NCBI RefSeq assembly: GCF_037975245.1
Contig: NC_092577.1
Coordinates: 18,660,898-18,724,897 of the forward strand
Length of the DNA: 64,000 nt
Direction of reading: 5' to 3'
DNA from: Apostichopus japonicus
Lineage: Eukaryota > Echinodermata > Holothuroidea > Aspidochirotida > Stichopodidae
Position numbers and translations under genes: made by a program. The notes beneath the pieces were generated by a model. The model did not search any database, was not told where the DNA came from, and saw only the letters and a list, made by a program, of their open reading frames with translations. This document shows positions 43,148 through 56,020 of this stretch, in pieces; the first letter of the stretch is position 1, and each line of letters begins with the position of its first letter.

Positions 43148-45390
43148 TCCCCTACTGCACCATTGAAGATGACTGCGCTGGTGGCTTTGTCATAAAGCTG
43201 TTGGATCACTCTGGTGAGGTTGACATTGAAGTTGTAGTGTCTCATAGTTGCCCATAGAGCCGCATGCCAGACTCTATCGAAAGCCTTTTTGAAATCTATA
43301 AAGACATGGTAGAGGTCTTGCTGGTGTTGTAGGTAGCGTTCGCACAGTATTCTGAGATTGAAGATCTCTGTCGTGCTGCGACCAGCTCTAAATCCAGCCT
43401 GCTCCTCCGCAATGATTGCTTCTGCTTGTGGTTTCAGTCGGTTCAGCAAGATCTTTAGCATTACTTTACTCGGGTGGCAGATGAGGCTGATTGTGCGATA
43501 GTTCTGGCACTGTTGCAAATTGCCTTTCTTTGGAAGGGTGATGACCAAAGACTGTGTCCATGGTATGGGCCAGTTTCCTGTCTGCCAGATCTTTTTGCAG
43601 ATTGTGTGTAGTGTGTTGATGACAGCTTCTCCCCCTGCTTGAATCAGCTCTGCTGGGATGTTATCCACTCCTGCTGACTTGCCCTTTTTCAGTGATCTAA
43701 CAGCTGCTTCTACTTCCTCCCTAAGGGTAGGGTGATTGTCAGTGTTAGTGGCAGGTGGGACATCGAGTATCTCCTGGTCTACATCAGCTATGTGGTTGTA
43801 CAGCTCCGAACAGTACTCGGTCCATCTTTTAAGAATGTCCTGTTCTTCTGTAAGACAGTTCCCTTCCTTGTCCTGTATGGTGGTGGCTCTACCCTGCTTT
43901 GTGCTGGTCAGGTCTTTTTCCAGTTGGTAGGCTTTCTTGCTATTATTGCTCGACAAGTTCTCCTCGATCCATGACTCCTTTGCTTTTCTCATACCCCTCT
44001 TTATTTCCTGGTTGACCAATTTATACTGATTGGCTCCCTCAGTCTCATTTCTCTTCTTCTTTAGCTCCCTACGTTTGTCGCACAGATTGAGGATATCGTC
44101 TGAAACCCATGGCTTTTTCACTCGACGTTGTTTGCCAAGAATGTCGCTGGCCGTTTCCATAATTGCTGAGTTGAAAGTGTCGGTCATTACATTCACGTCT
44201 GTTTCTTCAGAGTCAAGCAGATTGAGCGGTGCAAATTTTCCCTCGATCATGGCTTGGAACGCTTCGATGACATTTGGGTCCCTAAGCTTCTCGAGGTCGA
44301 ACTTCATCCTAGTGGGTCCCTGTTTCTTGACCTTCTTCAGTTTGAGCCGGAGGGTCATCAAAACTAGATCGTGGTCACTCCCGATATCGGCTCCTGGGAA
44401 GCTACGAGTCCTTGTGATGTTTGCACTGGACTGGAAACGCTGTCTAATCATGATATAGTCTATTTGGTTGTGCGTGACTCCATTTGGGCTGTGCCAGGTC
44501 CATCTCCTCGATGCTTTATGTGGCCCAAATGTGTTTACCAGTTTCAGGTTATTATAGCTGGCAAATTCCAGCAGTCGGTAGCCCCTTTCGTTTGTGACTT
44601 TGTTGGAGTAGCGACCACATATCCCCCTCCAGTCTTTGCATGCATCCTCCCCCACTTTGGCATTCCAATCACCCTGCACGATAAGAATGTCTTTCCTTGG
44701 TGTTTGGTCCACTACTTCCTGCAAGTGATCGTAGAAATCCTCGATCTCCTCGTCCGTGTAGCTGGAAGTTGGGGCATAGCCTTGTATGATGGTGATGTTG
44801 AATGGCGCTGCCCTCAGACGTATAGTGATGAGCCGGCTAGAAATTGGCCGACATCCCATGACCGTGTTTGTGATATCTTTATGGACTAGGAACCCGACAC
44901 CCTGTTCATGTTTGTCGTCTCTGCCGCTGAAGTACAGCTTGTGACCTTCAAGGGTGGATATTACTCCAGTTTCCTTCCAGCGGACCTCGCATAGTCCAAG
45001 AATGTTCCAGCGGTATCTGTCCAGTTCGTGAGACAATTCTTCCAGTTTACCTGTCGGTCTCAATGTTCTCACATTCCATGTGCCAATAATAGTATTGTTC
45101 CTGGCACGGATCCTGTTGGTTGGTACATCAGTAGCATAGTTTACACCTTCACCCTGATGTTTGGTGACAGGCGCGGTCCTTGGTAACCCGGGCGACGACC
45201 GAGCCGGTATAGGTTGGGAAATAGTTGTTGTCATCGTGTAGCGTGTCTTGGGCAATTTATCCTGGCGGAGCCCATCCCTCTCCAGAATTAGCCACAGCCG
45301 AAGTCCCCCATCTTGGGGCTCGCCCTGGATACGATCACGTGGCCGATTGAGTCCATCTTGAGACTGCTCCGCCCTGGCCGGTAACTGCAA
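43054..45390 (-). CDS. RTE-like ORF2, endonuclease and reverse transcriptase N-terminal part
   Basis: 778 codons. The endonuclease domain spans about residues 100-345: WNVRTL (105-110), CEVRW (~134), GDWNAKVG (240-247), QIDYIM (309-314) and the catalytic SDHDLV (338-343). A basic linker follows. The reverse transcriptase begins about 560: GKSAGVDNIPAEL (571-583), ITLPKKGNLQQCQNYRTISL, AGFRAGRST (666-674) and the aspartate motif FIDFKKAFDRVWH (698-710). The frame is lost after GEWFR, at the A-run near 43135, and the rest of the polymerase continues in another frame from about 43147. An alternative start is MTTTISQP (residue 53). One indel apart, the enzyme looks complete, so the element is young. 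Confidence 0.93.
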   Translation of the reverse strand: MQLPARAEQSQDGLNRPRDRIQGEPQDGGLRLWLILERDGLRQDKLPKTRYTMTTTISQPIPARSSPGLPRTAPVTKHQGEGVNYATDVPTNRIRARNNTIIGTWNVRTLRPTGKLEELSHELDRYRWNILGLCEVRWKETGVISTLEGHKLYFSGRDDKHEQGVGFLVHKDITNTVMGCRPISSRLITIRLRAAPFNITIIQGYAPTSSYTDEEIEDFYDHLQEVVDQTPRKDILIVQGDWNAKVGEDACKDWRGICGRYSNKVTNERGYRLLEFASYNNLKLVNTFGPHKASRRWTWHSPNGVTHNQIDYIMIRQRFQSSANITRTRSFPGADIGSDHDLVLMTLRLKLKKVKKQGPTRMKFDLEKLRDPNVIEAFQAMIEGKFAPLNLLDSEETDVNVMTDTFNSAIMETASDILGKQRRVKKPWVSDDILNLCDKRRELKKKRNETEGANQYKLVNQEIKRGMRKAKESWIEENLSSNNSKKAYQLEKDLTSTKQGRATTIQDKEGNCLTEEQDILKRWTEYCSELYNHIADVDQEILDVPPATNTDNHPTLREEVEAAVRSLKKGKSAGVDNIPAELIQAGGEAVINTLHTICKKIWQTGNWPIPWTQSLVITLPKKGNLQQCQNYRTISLICHPSKVMLKILLNRLKPQAEAIIAEEQAGFRAGRSTTEIFNLRILCERYLQHQQDLYHVFIDFKKAFDRVWHAALWATMRHYNFNVNLTRVIQQLYDKATSAVIFNGAVGEWFRKQSESGKVACSRLFSSTFSSRKSCRMP

Positions 45391-45594
45391 CGTGGAAGTC
45401 TTACGCCCAGTGATGCCGTGATGGCACCACCCCCCTCACGTGGTTTCGCCCGCCAGCTGAGACGGTGAACCAGGGTGTGGCGCTAGGAGCCAACACGTGA
45501 GAGATTTAGGAGATGGGTGAGGACCAGTGATGCCTGTCCACCCTGCTACCGGGTGCAGCTGACAAGACACAAGGGAGCTACCTCTACCCAGAGC

Positions 45595-45690
45595 CCCCTA
45601 CACCCCATACACCCCCTACACCCCTATACACCCCTATACACCCCTATACCTTGTACAGTAATTAAACACCCCTATACGTTGTACAGTAGT
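45595..45690. repeat. CCCCTATACA short tandem repeat
   Basis: Repeats of ACACCCCTATACA-like units immediately upstream of the RTE leader, with two diverged copies followed by TTGTACAGTA (45651 and 45679). Confidence 0.8.
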
Positions 45691-48600
45691 TTAATTAGCC
45701 ATTTTTTTACAGTATTCAAAATCACACGGAGTTTGGTATGGTGGAGTATAAAGATCGCGAGATACAATTTCTAAATGTGACAAGGAAAACGTGGTAAATA
45801 TGACTGATTAAAGGTCAATTTTGACCGAAAATTGTACGTGACTCACAAATTACAAGAATATATTAAATTAGAGAGACAGTCGGAAATTCGGACTGTCGCA
45901 CTTACATTTTCCAACTATCATCAGTTTTACAAAGATTGGGGGGTGGGGTGTCAGACACCCCCATTCCTCTAGCGACGTCCCTGAGTGTACGTATACACAC
46001 GGCACGTCGAATAATACACGGGCGAAACTCGCAGTGTCCTGCATTACCATTGAACTTCTGAGTTGGAATATTTTTCAAGAAACCGACACGGATACATACG
46101 ACAACGTATACCAATATGTAAATGTCTCTCAAGATCGATATGTCATAGGCACCTAGATGACTGAATTTCCCAGTGAGGTAAAATTCCTCCTAGGTGGTAA
46201 TAAAACGTAAAATATGGTTACCTTTCGCTAAAATTCTTAATATGTAGCATATATGGGGCCAATAAATCACAACTTTAAGCCTTGGAAATTATCTATTGTA
46301 GTTGCATATAACAAGGTTTCAACCTAACTGGAGACCAAAACTTCCCCGTATACAACACCTTTGAAAAATAAATACAGAGGCGCTGGGGGAGGGGGGGTCG
46401 AAAAGAGGATTCAAGAAACTTTGTAATATATAGGCTTCTTAAATAATGTAGTTCCTAAAGGGTGTACTCGTTTGTATTGTGTTTTAATGCCTTCTAAATC
46501 GCTTCATTTTCAAACAGTGTACGCGGCTGCGTGCAGTACATATGTTGTCTATGTATATATGTTAATTGTAATGTCTTTTCCCGTGTAGATAGATGGGCCT
46601 CCTATGGGGTGCCTCCTATGATAGTAAGAAACCCGTTACCATACCATTGACGTACCCATGAGTGGCGTCGCCAAAGGGGGGGTGGTGCCTGAAAAAAATC
46701 GTTCCCCCAGATGCGGTTGTAGTGTTAACAAAAAATACTGAGACAAAAGACTTTATTTGCCTAAATTAAAATCATCAATGTTGGACAGATGCAAGCCCGA
46801 AAATTACTTCAGGTTGCTAAATATAGCACCAGATTGCATCTCAGGCCCCTTAAAATTGATCCAAAATTCACAAAGTCGAAGGGAGAACTCTCCCCTAACA
46901 CCCCTCCCAGGACGCCATTTAACAATACATTGTGCCTCCTTAAGTAAGTGATGTGCCCCCCTGTACTATATGAAAGAGATATATCTTGTTTTCCGTATCA
47001 CATATTATTTGACAAAAATTACAAAGTTTAAACCCCAATGACGTGCGGGCATAATCTATACCAATTCAATACATCACTAACTATAGGTGGTGGCGAGATC
47101 CTTAACCCTAAATGTTATAGATAACTTCTGTATATCAGTGTCCAATCTTATTTCCGAAAATATTAATCAATAAGTCGTAAATGTGAACAAATCCTAAATA
47201 AGAGTATATGCCTACAGTCGGCGAATAAACAATTTTGGTTGCAAAATGTATACATGATATTTTTGTCAAATTTATAAATATGACCTTCAATTTTACCCAT
47301 CTTTGTAATTGTGTTAATGACAATGACATATGTAAAGGATGATTTTGTAACACCTTTAGATCCACAGTTATGTGTGTTTTCCACGTCGCAAAAAGTACGC
47401 CCTCTATTCCATCTTGTTGCTAAAATGGGTTTTTTCCCCCTCTTTTGTTGGAGACTACGTAGTTTCCTTTATACAGTAACATAATTCAGCTAGGAGTTGA
47501 TGACAATGCATAGAGTAAATTTGTATAATTATATTCCAAACCAAACTGAAATAACCCTATCAATTAGACAAGCATTTTACTGTTTTCTAAAATTATCATG
47601 GAAGTTTTATGTATTTTGCCACATTAGGCTTTAAATGTATTGTCAATGTTAGTGCGATTAATTAAGTGAAAATAGCTATGGCTGTAGAACATCGGAGGGT
47701 TGAGCGCCGTAGGCTACGACTATATTGTAATGGACTAGTGGCAACATAAATGTGTATGTGTTTGTGTATGGGTGAGGCAGGGACTGGGGGATGTAATGAT
47801 ATTCTTTATAGCAAGTGATTTTAATGTTAAGATCACAACCTGGCTGAAAAAATATACCATAATTTATGTTACAAGCATGCAGCTATTTCTTTTGGGTGGG
47901 GGGGGGGCGGTCAGGTCGACCGTTGTTTATATAGGATCAGCAAAGTCGTTGGGAGCTGGGTAAGCATCTATGTGGGTAGATCTCCATGCCCCCCGCCCCA
48001 TACCCCACCGTGCTACTGTTTACAAAAAAGTTAAAGCGACATTTTCAAATGTATACATGTAAACCACAAATGAATACTTCTACAGAAAGGCTAACCAAAC
48101 ACAAATTACACTATAGGCATGCATGTGTGTTTCACAAGTAATACTGATGAGAACTCCGCATAGTGCATATTTTTACATAGTACAACTAAACAAGTCTACT
48201 ACATTACTATTGTAAAGGTTACCAGCGTTAGCCCTTTTCACACTATAGATGTAGCGTATTTTTTCACCTTTGTAGGATTCCAGCATACGTTTTATCCAAA
48301 ATCGCACCCAAATCGGTAATTCACAAAATAATTACTTTGTTTTCTGAAACTTTGAGACCAAATTACCAATTGGCAACCCAATAAAATATATTAATAGGCT
48401 TCCGTGGCTTTTACACTATAATACCGCCTGAACTGTTTAATATTAATGGGTTTTTCATACTTGGCTTTTCATTAGGACTGAATCAGTATTTTGGTGAAAT
48501 CCACGGTTAATTTTCTTGTATTATTTCCTGATTGTTATTAACCGTTTTAACTTGTTAAAATAATTACTAAACTGCCTATGATATGAATCAGTGCAACGAA

Positions 48601-49540
48601 CAGTCAACGAATTATTGAAAACAACACATAACAAGTGAGTGAAACTGATTATATACCGTTTTCTGGAGTTTTATTTTGGCAAATGTAACGTTTATTTCTT
48701 ACTTGTCGCTGGTAACCCTCATTATTATTATGCTAACCGTAAATGAGCTTTGGCCATCCCGTACTAGTTTTAAGTGATTGACGGATCAGCTGTGCCGCAA
48801 CCCATTACAACTCCCTGGTACTAGTTCAGTAGATACTGTACAGCAACTCCCTGCTGTAAGTGTAATCGCACAAAAACATCGTGTGTTATGACACATACGT
48901 TTTCCCTGTCCGAGGGCAACTCCGAATATTCAGCCTATCGTTTTCAATTCTACACTTGTTGCTAGCGTCCATACTGACACGATTTTTATCGTCAACTCTT
49001 CTTCGAAATCGGGTGTTTTTCGTAAAAAAGCTTGCATCCTGAATTCCTGACCATCGTCGATACAATACAATATAAGAATCATAACTGACCTATAAATCTA
49101 ACGTAGCATTGTCACTGTAGGCTATGAACCTTGAAAACGAAAGTTTTGGACCAAATGTACTACGCGATTTCCGGCTGCGAATGACACTTCCAATTCGAAA
49201 TTTTTACCGGCCCGGGCAAGGATCAGATCCAGAGTACGGCTCAAGTGCAAATGCGACTGGATCAATGCATCAGTTTACCCCGTAGAGAGATGATCGTCTG
49301 ATAAAATGAGAGGATCTGATCTGGACCTTGTATAAAAGCACAAGTCCAAGAACAGATTTAAGAACTTAGGTAAGTGCTAATTTTAAAATTTAATCTTTAT
49401 AGCAGCAAATATGCTGATATACTTCATTATTGCATACTGTAGAAGGTGCATATTGCTATAATTTATTACAGGCTTTTCCAGTTACAAACATCCCCTCCCC
49501 CCCCCAAGAAAAAATAACAGTTTTGGCATATATGTCCCTG
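45691..49540. other. Long non-coding stretch
   Basis: I see no exon I can support. Notable items: a repeat-like fragment on the minus strand at 45895-45990 (GGGTGTCAGACACCCC) and G-runs near 46386-46398 and 47897-47907. A second repeat-like fragment GTGGCGTCGCCAAAGGGG lies near 46663. A piece related to the foldback element of 5.2 kb lies near 48806-48863. Confidence 0.4.
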
Positions 49541-51230
49541 CATGGTCCAGTGTGCAGATTTTGACTCACATATGTTGCTCTCACTATGTGTGATTGTGGG
49601 AACTAGGGACTGTGTCCCAATGGCTAGGAAAATTATTGAAGGCCAGGCTATTTTATTGAAGTTAATGAGTTTGGTAGAACAGTACCATTTTGACGAAATA
49701 TTGTCAACTAAAAATTCACTTTTCAACATTGTAGCATTGATACTGACATTGGAGAAGTCCTCTCCCTCCATACATCCACATACAGTACCTCACAGATGTG
49801 CAAGATTTCATAACAGGGCTACACAGTCTGCATAAAGTACTAACCTCAGAAGCAATCAATCACAACAATATTGTCTTGCCTGATTGCAACTCCATTGTGG
49901 AAATAAAACCTGAAAACTTTGTCCCTTTGGTTGTGGTCAAACAGTGTGTCAATAAAGGATCATATGACACCTAGCCAGTTCATATCACAGTGTAAGGCAT
50001 TCTCTACTGCAGCAACCAACAGTGATGCAGTCTTCAAAAGCAGGGTTAACCACAGAAAGGGAGTAAAACTGTTCAGCAGTGGTCATGCTCTTACTCTTTC
50101 AATGCATGCCTTTGGATACTGTTCACATTCATGGCTCATATTATTGTGGTGTGCAGCTGAGTAAATGAAGATTTAGTTGTGCTCATTTGTCATTGTGCTG
50201 CACTTAAATGGGAAACAAAATGTGTAAAGGAAACCTTACAAATTTGAACAAATTACCAGTTTTCTGTCAGAATGTAAAGAGGATGATCCTGACAAATTGG
50301 ACATTGAGCCAACTCCTTTCTCATCTCCACACAAAAGCAAGGGAAATACATCCCCTACCTAACACACTTAAAAGGAACGTGAGCATGACTAATGAAATGG
50401 AAAATTTGGAAGAGGAACCAACTTTAAATAATTATACTAAAACAAAACTTACACTGTCATTTGAATGGGACAGTCACTGCGAGTCTATTTCTCCAGATAC
50501 AACAAATTATTCGCTGCGGTTATACCTTGACATAAGTTCAAATGGAAGTAGTAGCAGTAGCTTTGGTATTGCCAGGGAATTTTTGGCATCATTCCTTCAT
50601 GTGATGAAAACCTTTTTTTTTCTCACCAGGAGTGAGAAAAAAACGAAGGAGACGCAATCAAGCATTTCATCCACTGCCTATGTTCCAATCTGATTGCTGT
50701 GATGGTAGCTGTATCAAATCGCTTCTTATCGATGACCTAGAACGGTCTTTTCTTGAGGTTAGTGAAGTAAAGGAAACTGAGCCAAAGCAATTCACTGTGG
50801 ACAAGATTTGGATTCATCAGGAAAGATCATGACACACCTGACACAAATCTTGTTCTATTTATGTAATTTGTGGGAAGATTGTATGTGAGAAAGCATTTTG
50901 TATGTTCTTTGGTATTACTGCCAAGTTATTCAAAGATTGTCTGAAATCATTTCAAGTTGGCAAGTAAAATGCAATTCATGGCAATAAAGGCAAGAAAGGG
51001 TATGAGAAGAAAAACTCCATTTGCACTAGCTTGGATGAGGTGTTTACTTGAACATATTGGGGATTACATGCCCCACAAAACAGAAGTGCACCTTCCAGTG
51101 TCATACACAAAGACTTCTCTCCATGCACGCATGAAGAAGGAAAATTATAGAAATGGGCATTGGTGAACAAAGCATCTTTAGAAGAGTTCAAGATTCCTTA
51201 TTATTTTATGTTGTGAATGTGCATGGATTT
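49541..51230 (+). pseudogene. Decayed DUF7869-like repetitive gene, N-terminal half
   Basis: Plus-strand protein-like segments across three frames: IIEGQAILLKLMSLVEQYHF and LILTLEKSSPSIHPH (49640-49790); STAATNSDAVFKSRVNHRKG (49995-50070); GKIVCEKAFCMFFGITAKLF, NAIHGNKGKKG and GDYMPHKTEVHLPVSYTK (50880-51130). The last group (AFC..FGIT, IHGNKG, GD.MPH..EVHLP) matches what I remember of proteins carrying DUF7869, common in corals and echinoderms; I know no function. The earlier 49.6-50.1 kb segments may belong to a different neighbouring gene. Stops and frame changes are frequent. Confidence 0.45.
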
Positions 51231-54200
51231 ATGAAAGTTATTGTTGCATACCTGTACATCGCATGGTTAAAGGGGAATAAAATTTACAATTCCTCATAGC
51301 TAGTAGCTTGAAATTAATTAACTACCATTAACACATTGATAAAGTATACTGAAACTTGTAAGGTCGAAAGTGCTGTTGTAAGACTGTTTTGCCAGAATTC
51401 AATTTCACACAAACAATAGCTGTGTACATTACAAATGATAACTTTCAAGTACTGTACATGGTCTGCTGATCAATCACAATTGGTGGGTTTTAGCCTGGGG
51501 TGTCAAAACCACAGGCATTGCATCCTTTTATCTTTGCTGACTATGGAGGCTTTAACTTCATACAATCCAGTGACATTTAATCTGTTTAGTTAACTACGTG
51601 TGCAGTCCATTAAACATTTCTTCAAAAAAAGTCATGTGTCTATTGTTAGCTTCAGCAAGCACAAAGACTGTACTGTACATACTGGAAAGAATACACCTCA
51701 CAGGTACAGTACTGTACCACTAAAGCTGCATTATCATTCCTTAAACATTAGAATTATTCTCCAAAATGTTGATTGAAAGGAGTTGTAAAGAACATGTTAC
51801 ATAAGTTTGATTGCAACCTTCACTCAAATCAGGAGTAAAATTGCTTTCTGCTGAAATGTCAATGAACAACTCCCTTAGATGGTGACATTTTCAGAAAGTT
51901 CCCCCAAATATGCAAGAAATTAAAATAGGCTCACCTTTGGTCAAACTTCTTTAATTTCCACCTTTGAGGACATTTACCTCAACTGTCTTGGAAAAATGAT
52001 TAGGGTCTTATTTCCAAACATCCCTATCGATTGGTCTAATAACATGAGAAGATGTTGTACAGCTTTACCTGTTCTTTTCTCAATAGCTACTCTCAACACC
52101 CTATACTCCTTTAAAGGAATTCTCTAAAGTACCTAAAAGAATGCTTAACTTGAGTTATAATAAGTAAAAAATTTCAACATGCCCATTGCATTATTCTATG
52201 GGTATTCAGAAAAACAACATGGTTGAAATTGACACAATAAAACTCTTCCACTAATAACTACATAACTTTTTCTTGATTAGGTTAAGCAGTTCAATTTGAC
52301 ACCATTCTGTGAAGTAAAACTTATACTTAAAATGCTTATTTAAAGTATTTAAAAATTATATTTTTCTACACGACCGAGTTTAGGGTGGTACTTCAAAGAT
52401 GTAGCGGAAAGAACGAGGAGTGGAAAGGAAAATGAAGAATCATCTTAAGTGAGTCAAAATATTTTACTAATTTAGAATTAACGGTTGATGTCTGCTTTCC
52501 TTTTTGAATCCTTGCAGAACTATCTATTCCTTCAAGTCCTCTATATGTGTGGGTGTGTCAGTGATGCTCCTTGTTAACACTTATCTCTTTCAAGAACTTG
52601 CTTGAACTACAAATTGGATATAGTAGCCCTAACTAAGATGATAAACCCTAAAGTTCAGAGAAAGGCCGAAGGAGAATATTGAAAACCTTGTATTCATGTT
52701 ATCTCAAGTTGCAAAATTTGCTTGAATTGCCAACTTGATGGTGTGTAGTGACAGCTAATGCATGTGGGTAAAAATTAAGTTGTGGTAAACATCTCTCACA
52801 CAATAGTATGAATAACTACGGATCACCGTACAGTTACAGTATGTCAAGATGTAACCATTCTTCAAACTTTAAACTTTGTTTCAGACAAAGGCCACATGCA
52901 GTTTGTTCCTTAGTATTGGTTTATGGATGTCAAAGTTCATTTGAAGTCAGCACAAGGGGGAAATGGGGCAGGCAAGGAAACTTAACACAGCTTCATATTT
53001 GAAGGGTAAAACAAAATGCAAATACCATGAATTTGCTTTTAAGTCATGCAAGAAAAGCGGTGGTGCCAGCCTTGAAGATTTAGGGGAGGGACAGGTGGGG
53101 GGGGACAAAATTTTTCTTTTGGTTGAAGACACTAAATTATTTCAATTATTTACATTTAGCAAAATGGTACCATCATTTATAATTATTCATGTGGTATAAA
53201 CCCTCAAAATAGTGTGCTTTCTTTACCAACACTGAAAAAAATGTTGGAGATTTGGTCTCAGCGTGTCCTACTATATACTGTACTTAACATGGATTAATAT
53301 GATGTATCATGATGTAATTCAGTTACAGTTCTGGCAATATGAAGTTTTCATTATTGGTATATTGCGAAAAAAGTTTCCTGAAAATAGCCACAAAATACTG
53401 GGATATTGAAGCATTCTTTTTCATATGGGCCAATCCATGCCAAATCAACAGTGGCCTCCACGTCAACCCTCTCTTTAATAATTTCAAACGAGTGTTTAAC
53501 CAGTAAATACATGTGCAGTGTGTATACTGTTGATGATTTTGGACAGTGTGTTTTTAATAGTACTTGGTGTAAAATAACACTGTACTGAACATGTACACAC
53601 ATATATAGTGCACACTGTATGTATGCACTGGTTCACAGTCATATTCTAATCTGATATAGGGTTGGGTAGAGGATGTGGGTGAGTTACATGCATACAGAAA
53701 ATTGGAAGCAAAAGATTACCTTACCAAATGACTCAGTACACCTTGAATGCATGTTTATGCAGTCTCTTTGGGGAGGGTGTTGGGGGGGGGGGTGTGAGAG
53801 GGAGTGAAAGAGTACTAGACAGAACCCTTTTAATAAATAACATTTCAATAGTTTCTAATGTTGTTTTACATGGTCTCCTTGAATGAAGATACAATGTTAC
53901 CACTGTTTGCCCTCGCAAGCATGTTTCTGCAGGGCTGATGTAACTCTCATTTTCGCCACTTTAAGTTGGTTGCTAGGCGGGGTCGTAACCTAGCAACGAA
54001 AAAGTTTCCAATTTCTTTTTGGCCAAATTCAGACATATGGCAAGACACCATATCAGTTTCAGGCGATTCTGAGAGGGTCGACGTGGAATCGACCCATAAA
54101 TCTGTTGATTTGACATGGATTGACCCATATATCATTTACATTATTTCTCAAATGATATCGGATGAAAACTCAATCAATATTTCTTATCTGATATCGTAAA

Positions 54201-54954
54201 CCCTGTATCAGTTAAGAGTTTATTTTGTTTCATAATATGTTCTATTTTTACTAGGTCAAAATGAGAGCAGTAACATCTTGCCCGCACTAAGACGTGCCAG
54301 GTTTCTTTGGAACTGAATACCCTTATAGTCGATGGAATGGACCAATCAAAGACTGATTTGCCACAGAGTGATAAGGATGTTAAACATCCACATCCACATA
54401 ACAGGTCAGTATTATCATGGAGCTATAATAGTTCCATGGTATTATGAAGTGACCTAAGAGTGCACAAGACGGAAAGTGTTTATATCATTATAATTGTAAA
54501 CATCACGTTTTCTGATTTCCGAGAAATTGTAATCCTACAGTATGGAATTGTGATGTCATGTTGGTGTATAGTACACCATGTACGTGCGTTAGCAGTATGT
54601 GTGTGTGTGTATACAGGGTGTTTGTTTGTATGATGCCTTGTTTTTGAACACATTGTCTCAAGAGGGGAAGCTTGATTATCTTCATCATAGTATAAGGATG
54701 GACACCTAAGGTTACAAGAAGTCTAGTGTTCCTATTGTTTTGCTTGAGGTCAAATAAATTCTGTTCTTTATTTTGTTGTTCTGATCAAGATAATGGCCTT
54801 AGTATCCATGAAATATTATGTGACTGTTTTTTTTGTTGGTTAAAGCACATAGTAGGTTAATTATCAAACTTTATTTATTAGCAGAAAACAAGTAATAACA
54901 ACCTCTTTATCATACATGTCAATGAAGTAGTATATATTCATTTTTCTCTTTCTT
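51231..54954. other. Non-coding stretch between the two gene halves
   Basis: No exon or known repeat recognised. A related pair of segments, both containing a 'TGGGCCAATCCATG'-like or 'GACATGGATTGACCC' stretch and 'GTCGACGTGGA'-like words, lies at 53420-53470 and 54070-54130 in opposite orientation. A G-run lies at 53782-53791 and GT-rich sequence at 54597-54610. Confidence 0.4.
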
Positions 54955-55560
54955 CTCAGGTGTCCTAATTCACACTAAAGGTCCATGTGACAAGTTTGCA
55001 TATGTTAACACTGATCTCAAGCATATCCCACATGATTTAAACATGACCATTATATGAAATTTGTGGACACTAGTGAAGCACAAGGATACTCTTGGGAAGG
55101 ATCTGTTTTTGCAAATGGATAATTGTTACAGGGAGAATAAGAACCGCTATCTTCTGTCCTTCTGCTCCTTGCTTTTTAGAGTTGAAGATCTTCAGAGTGG
55201 TAATATATATAAATGTTATAACTTTGCGAAAGAAGTTATTGAAGTATCTCAGTATTCATATATTCAAGTTGGAAATATAGCAGCCGTGAACCTCATTGAT
55301 TCAAGCAAACGACCATACATTTGAGAAGTCACTAAAATTGAAATTGATGAGGTTATTTTACATTGGATGAAGGGATCCTGGACTGGAAACTGCTAGCCTG
55401 TGACCAAGGAAGAAATAAGCAGCCATGCACATCATCAGTTTCTTTACATTTCTTAATGATGTTCTGGGACTTAAATTTAAGCCATAAAAATCGCCTTCGA
55501 AAGAAGGTAGTCTGTGACTTGAAAAAGAGATATGCAGCTATAGGTAAAGAATTTTAGCTG
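54955..55560 (+). pseudogene. Decayed DUF7869-like gene, C-terminal part
   Basis: Contains FAYVNTDLKHIPHDLNMTII and, after a stop, LWTLVKHKDTLGKDLFLQMD followed by NCYRENKNRYLLSFCSLL. The 'Q.DNC.RENKNRY...F..LL' block is the hallmark I associate with DUF7869. The T-rich run ending CTTCTCAGG at 54960 is a plausible acceptor. A stop at 55322 and the lack of the expected 'VGHTHEDID' block show loss of coding capacity. It probably belongs with the segments at 49.5-51.2 kb. Confidence 0.5.
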
Positions 55561-55589
55561 AATAACTAGGAAATTGCCTCACCTAACTG

Positions 55590-56020
55590 GTTGGGGGCGT
55601 ACTGGTACGCCCCAAAGAAAAGAACAATTAATAGTAGAAGTGTATTGCTACATTAAACTGACTGGGGCGTACTGGTACCCCCCGAAGATAACAACAAGTA
55701 ATACTACAGGTGTATTGTTACACTAGACTGATTGGGGCGTACTAGTACGTCCCAAAGATAGAAACAATCGGAAGTACGGTTATATTGCTACTGGTTAGGG
55801 GCGTACTGGTACGCCCCAAAGATAAGAACAATAGTAGAGGTGTATTGCTACACTTAACTGGTTGGGGCGTACTGGTACGCCCCATAGATAGAAACAATCG
55901 CTAGTAGGGTTATATTGCTACTGGCTGGGGCGTACTGGTACGCCCCAAAGATATATACAATTTATCATAAAGGTTTATTGCTACACTTAACTGGTTGGGG
56001 CATATTGGAATGCCCCAAAG
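55590..56020. repeat. ~67-bp minisatellite with perfect palindromes
   Basis: Seven units, spaced 63-70 bases, each with GGGGCGTACTGGTACGCCCC or a variant (starting 55594, 55664, 55734, 55798, 55864, 55927 and 55997) and the block TATTGCTACACTTAACTGGTT. The palindrome could form a 9-bp hairpin. Confidence 0.9.

Larger units (their letters stand above)
42100..45590 (-). mobile_element. Nearly intact RTE-like LINE
   Basis: A minus-strand non-LTR element with a single long coding region (45390-42119) broken by one frameshift. The 3' UTR is very short, as in RTE-type elements, and a GC-rich leader (about 45391-45590) precedes the first ATG. The endonuclease start (GTWNVRTLRPTGKLEEL) and C-terminal KLRWYGHVTRS segment are of the kind often annotated as 'craniofacial development protein 2-like' or endonuclease-reverse transcriptase. 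I place it in or near the RTE group without certainty. The ends are approximate; no target duplication was found. Confidence 0.9.

Noticed and set aside
43732-44889. Several open frames on the plus strand (for example 44030-44458 and 44371-44889)
   Set aside because: They are antisense shadows of the RTE-like ORF2, which has all expected motifs on the minus strand.
55590-56020. CRISPR-like array based on palindromic repeats with ~45-base intervals
   Set aside because: The intervals between palindromes are homologous to each other, so this is a minisatellite.
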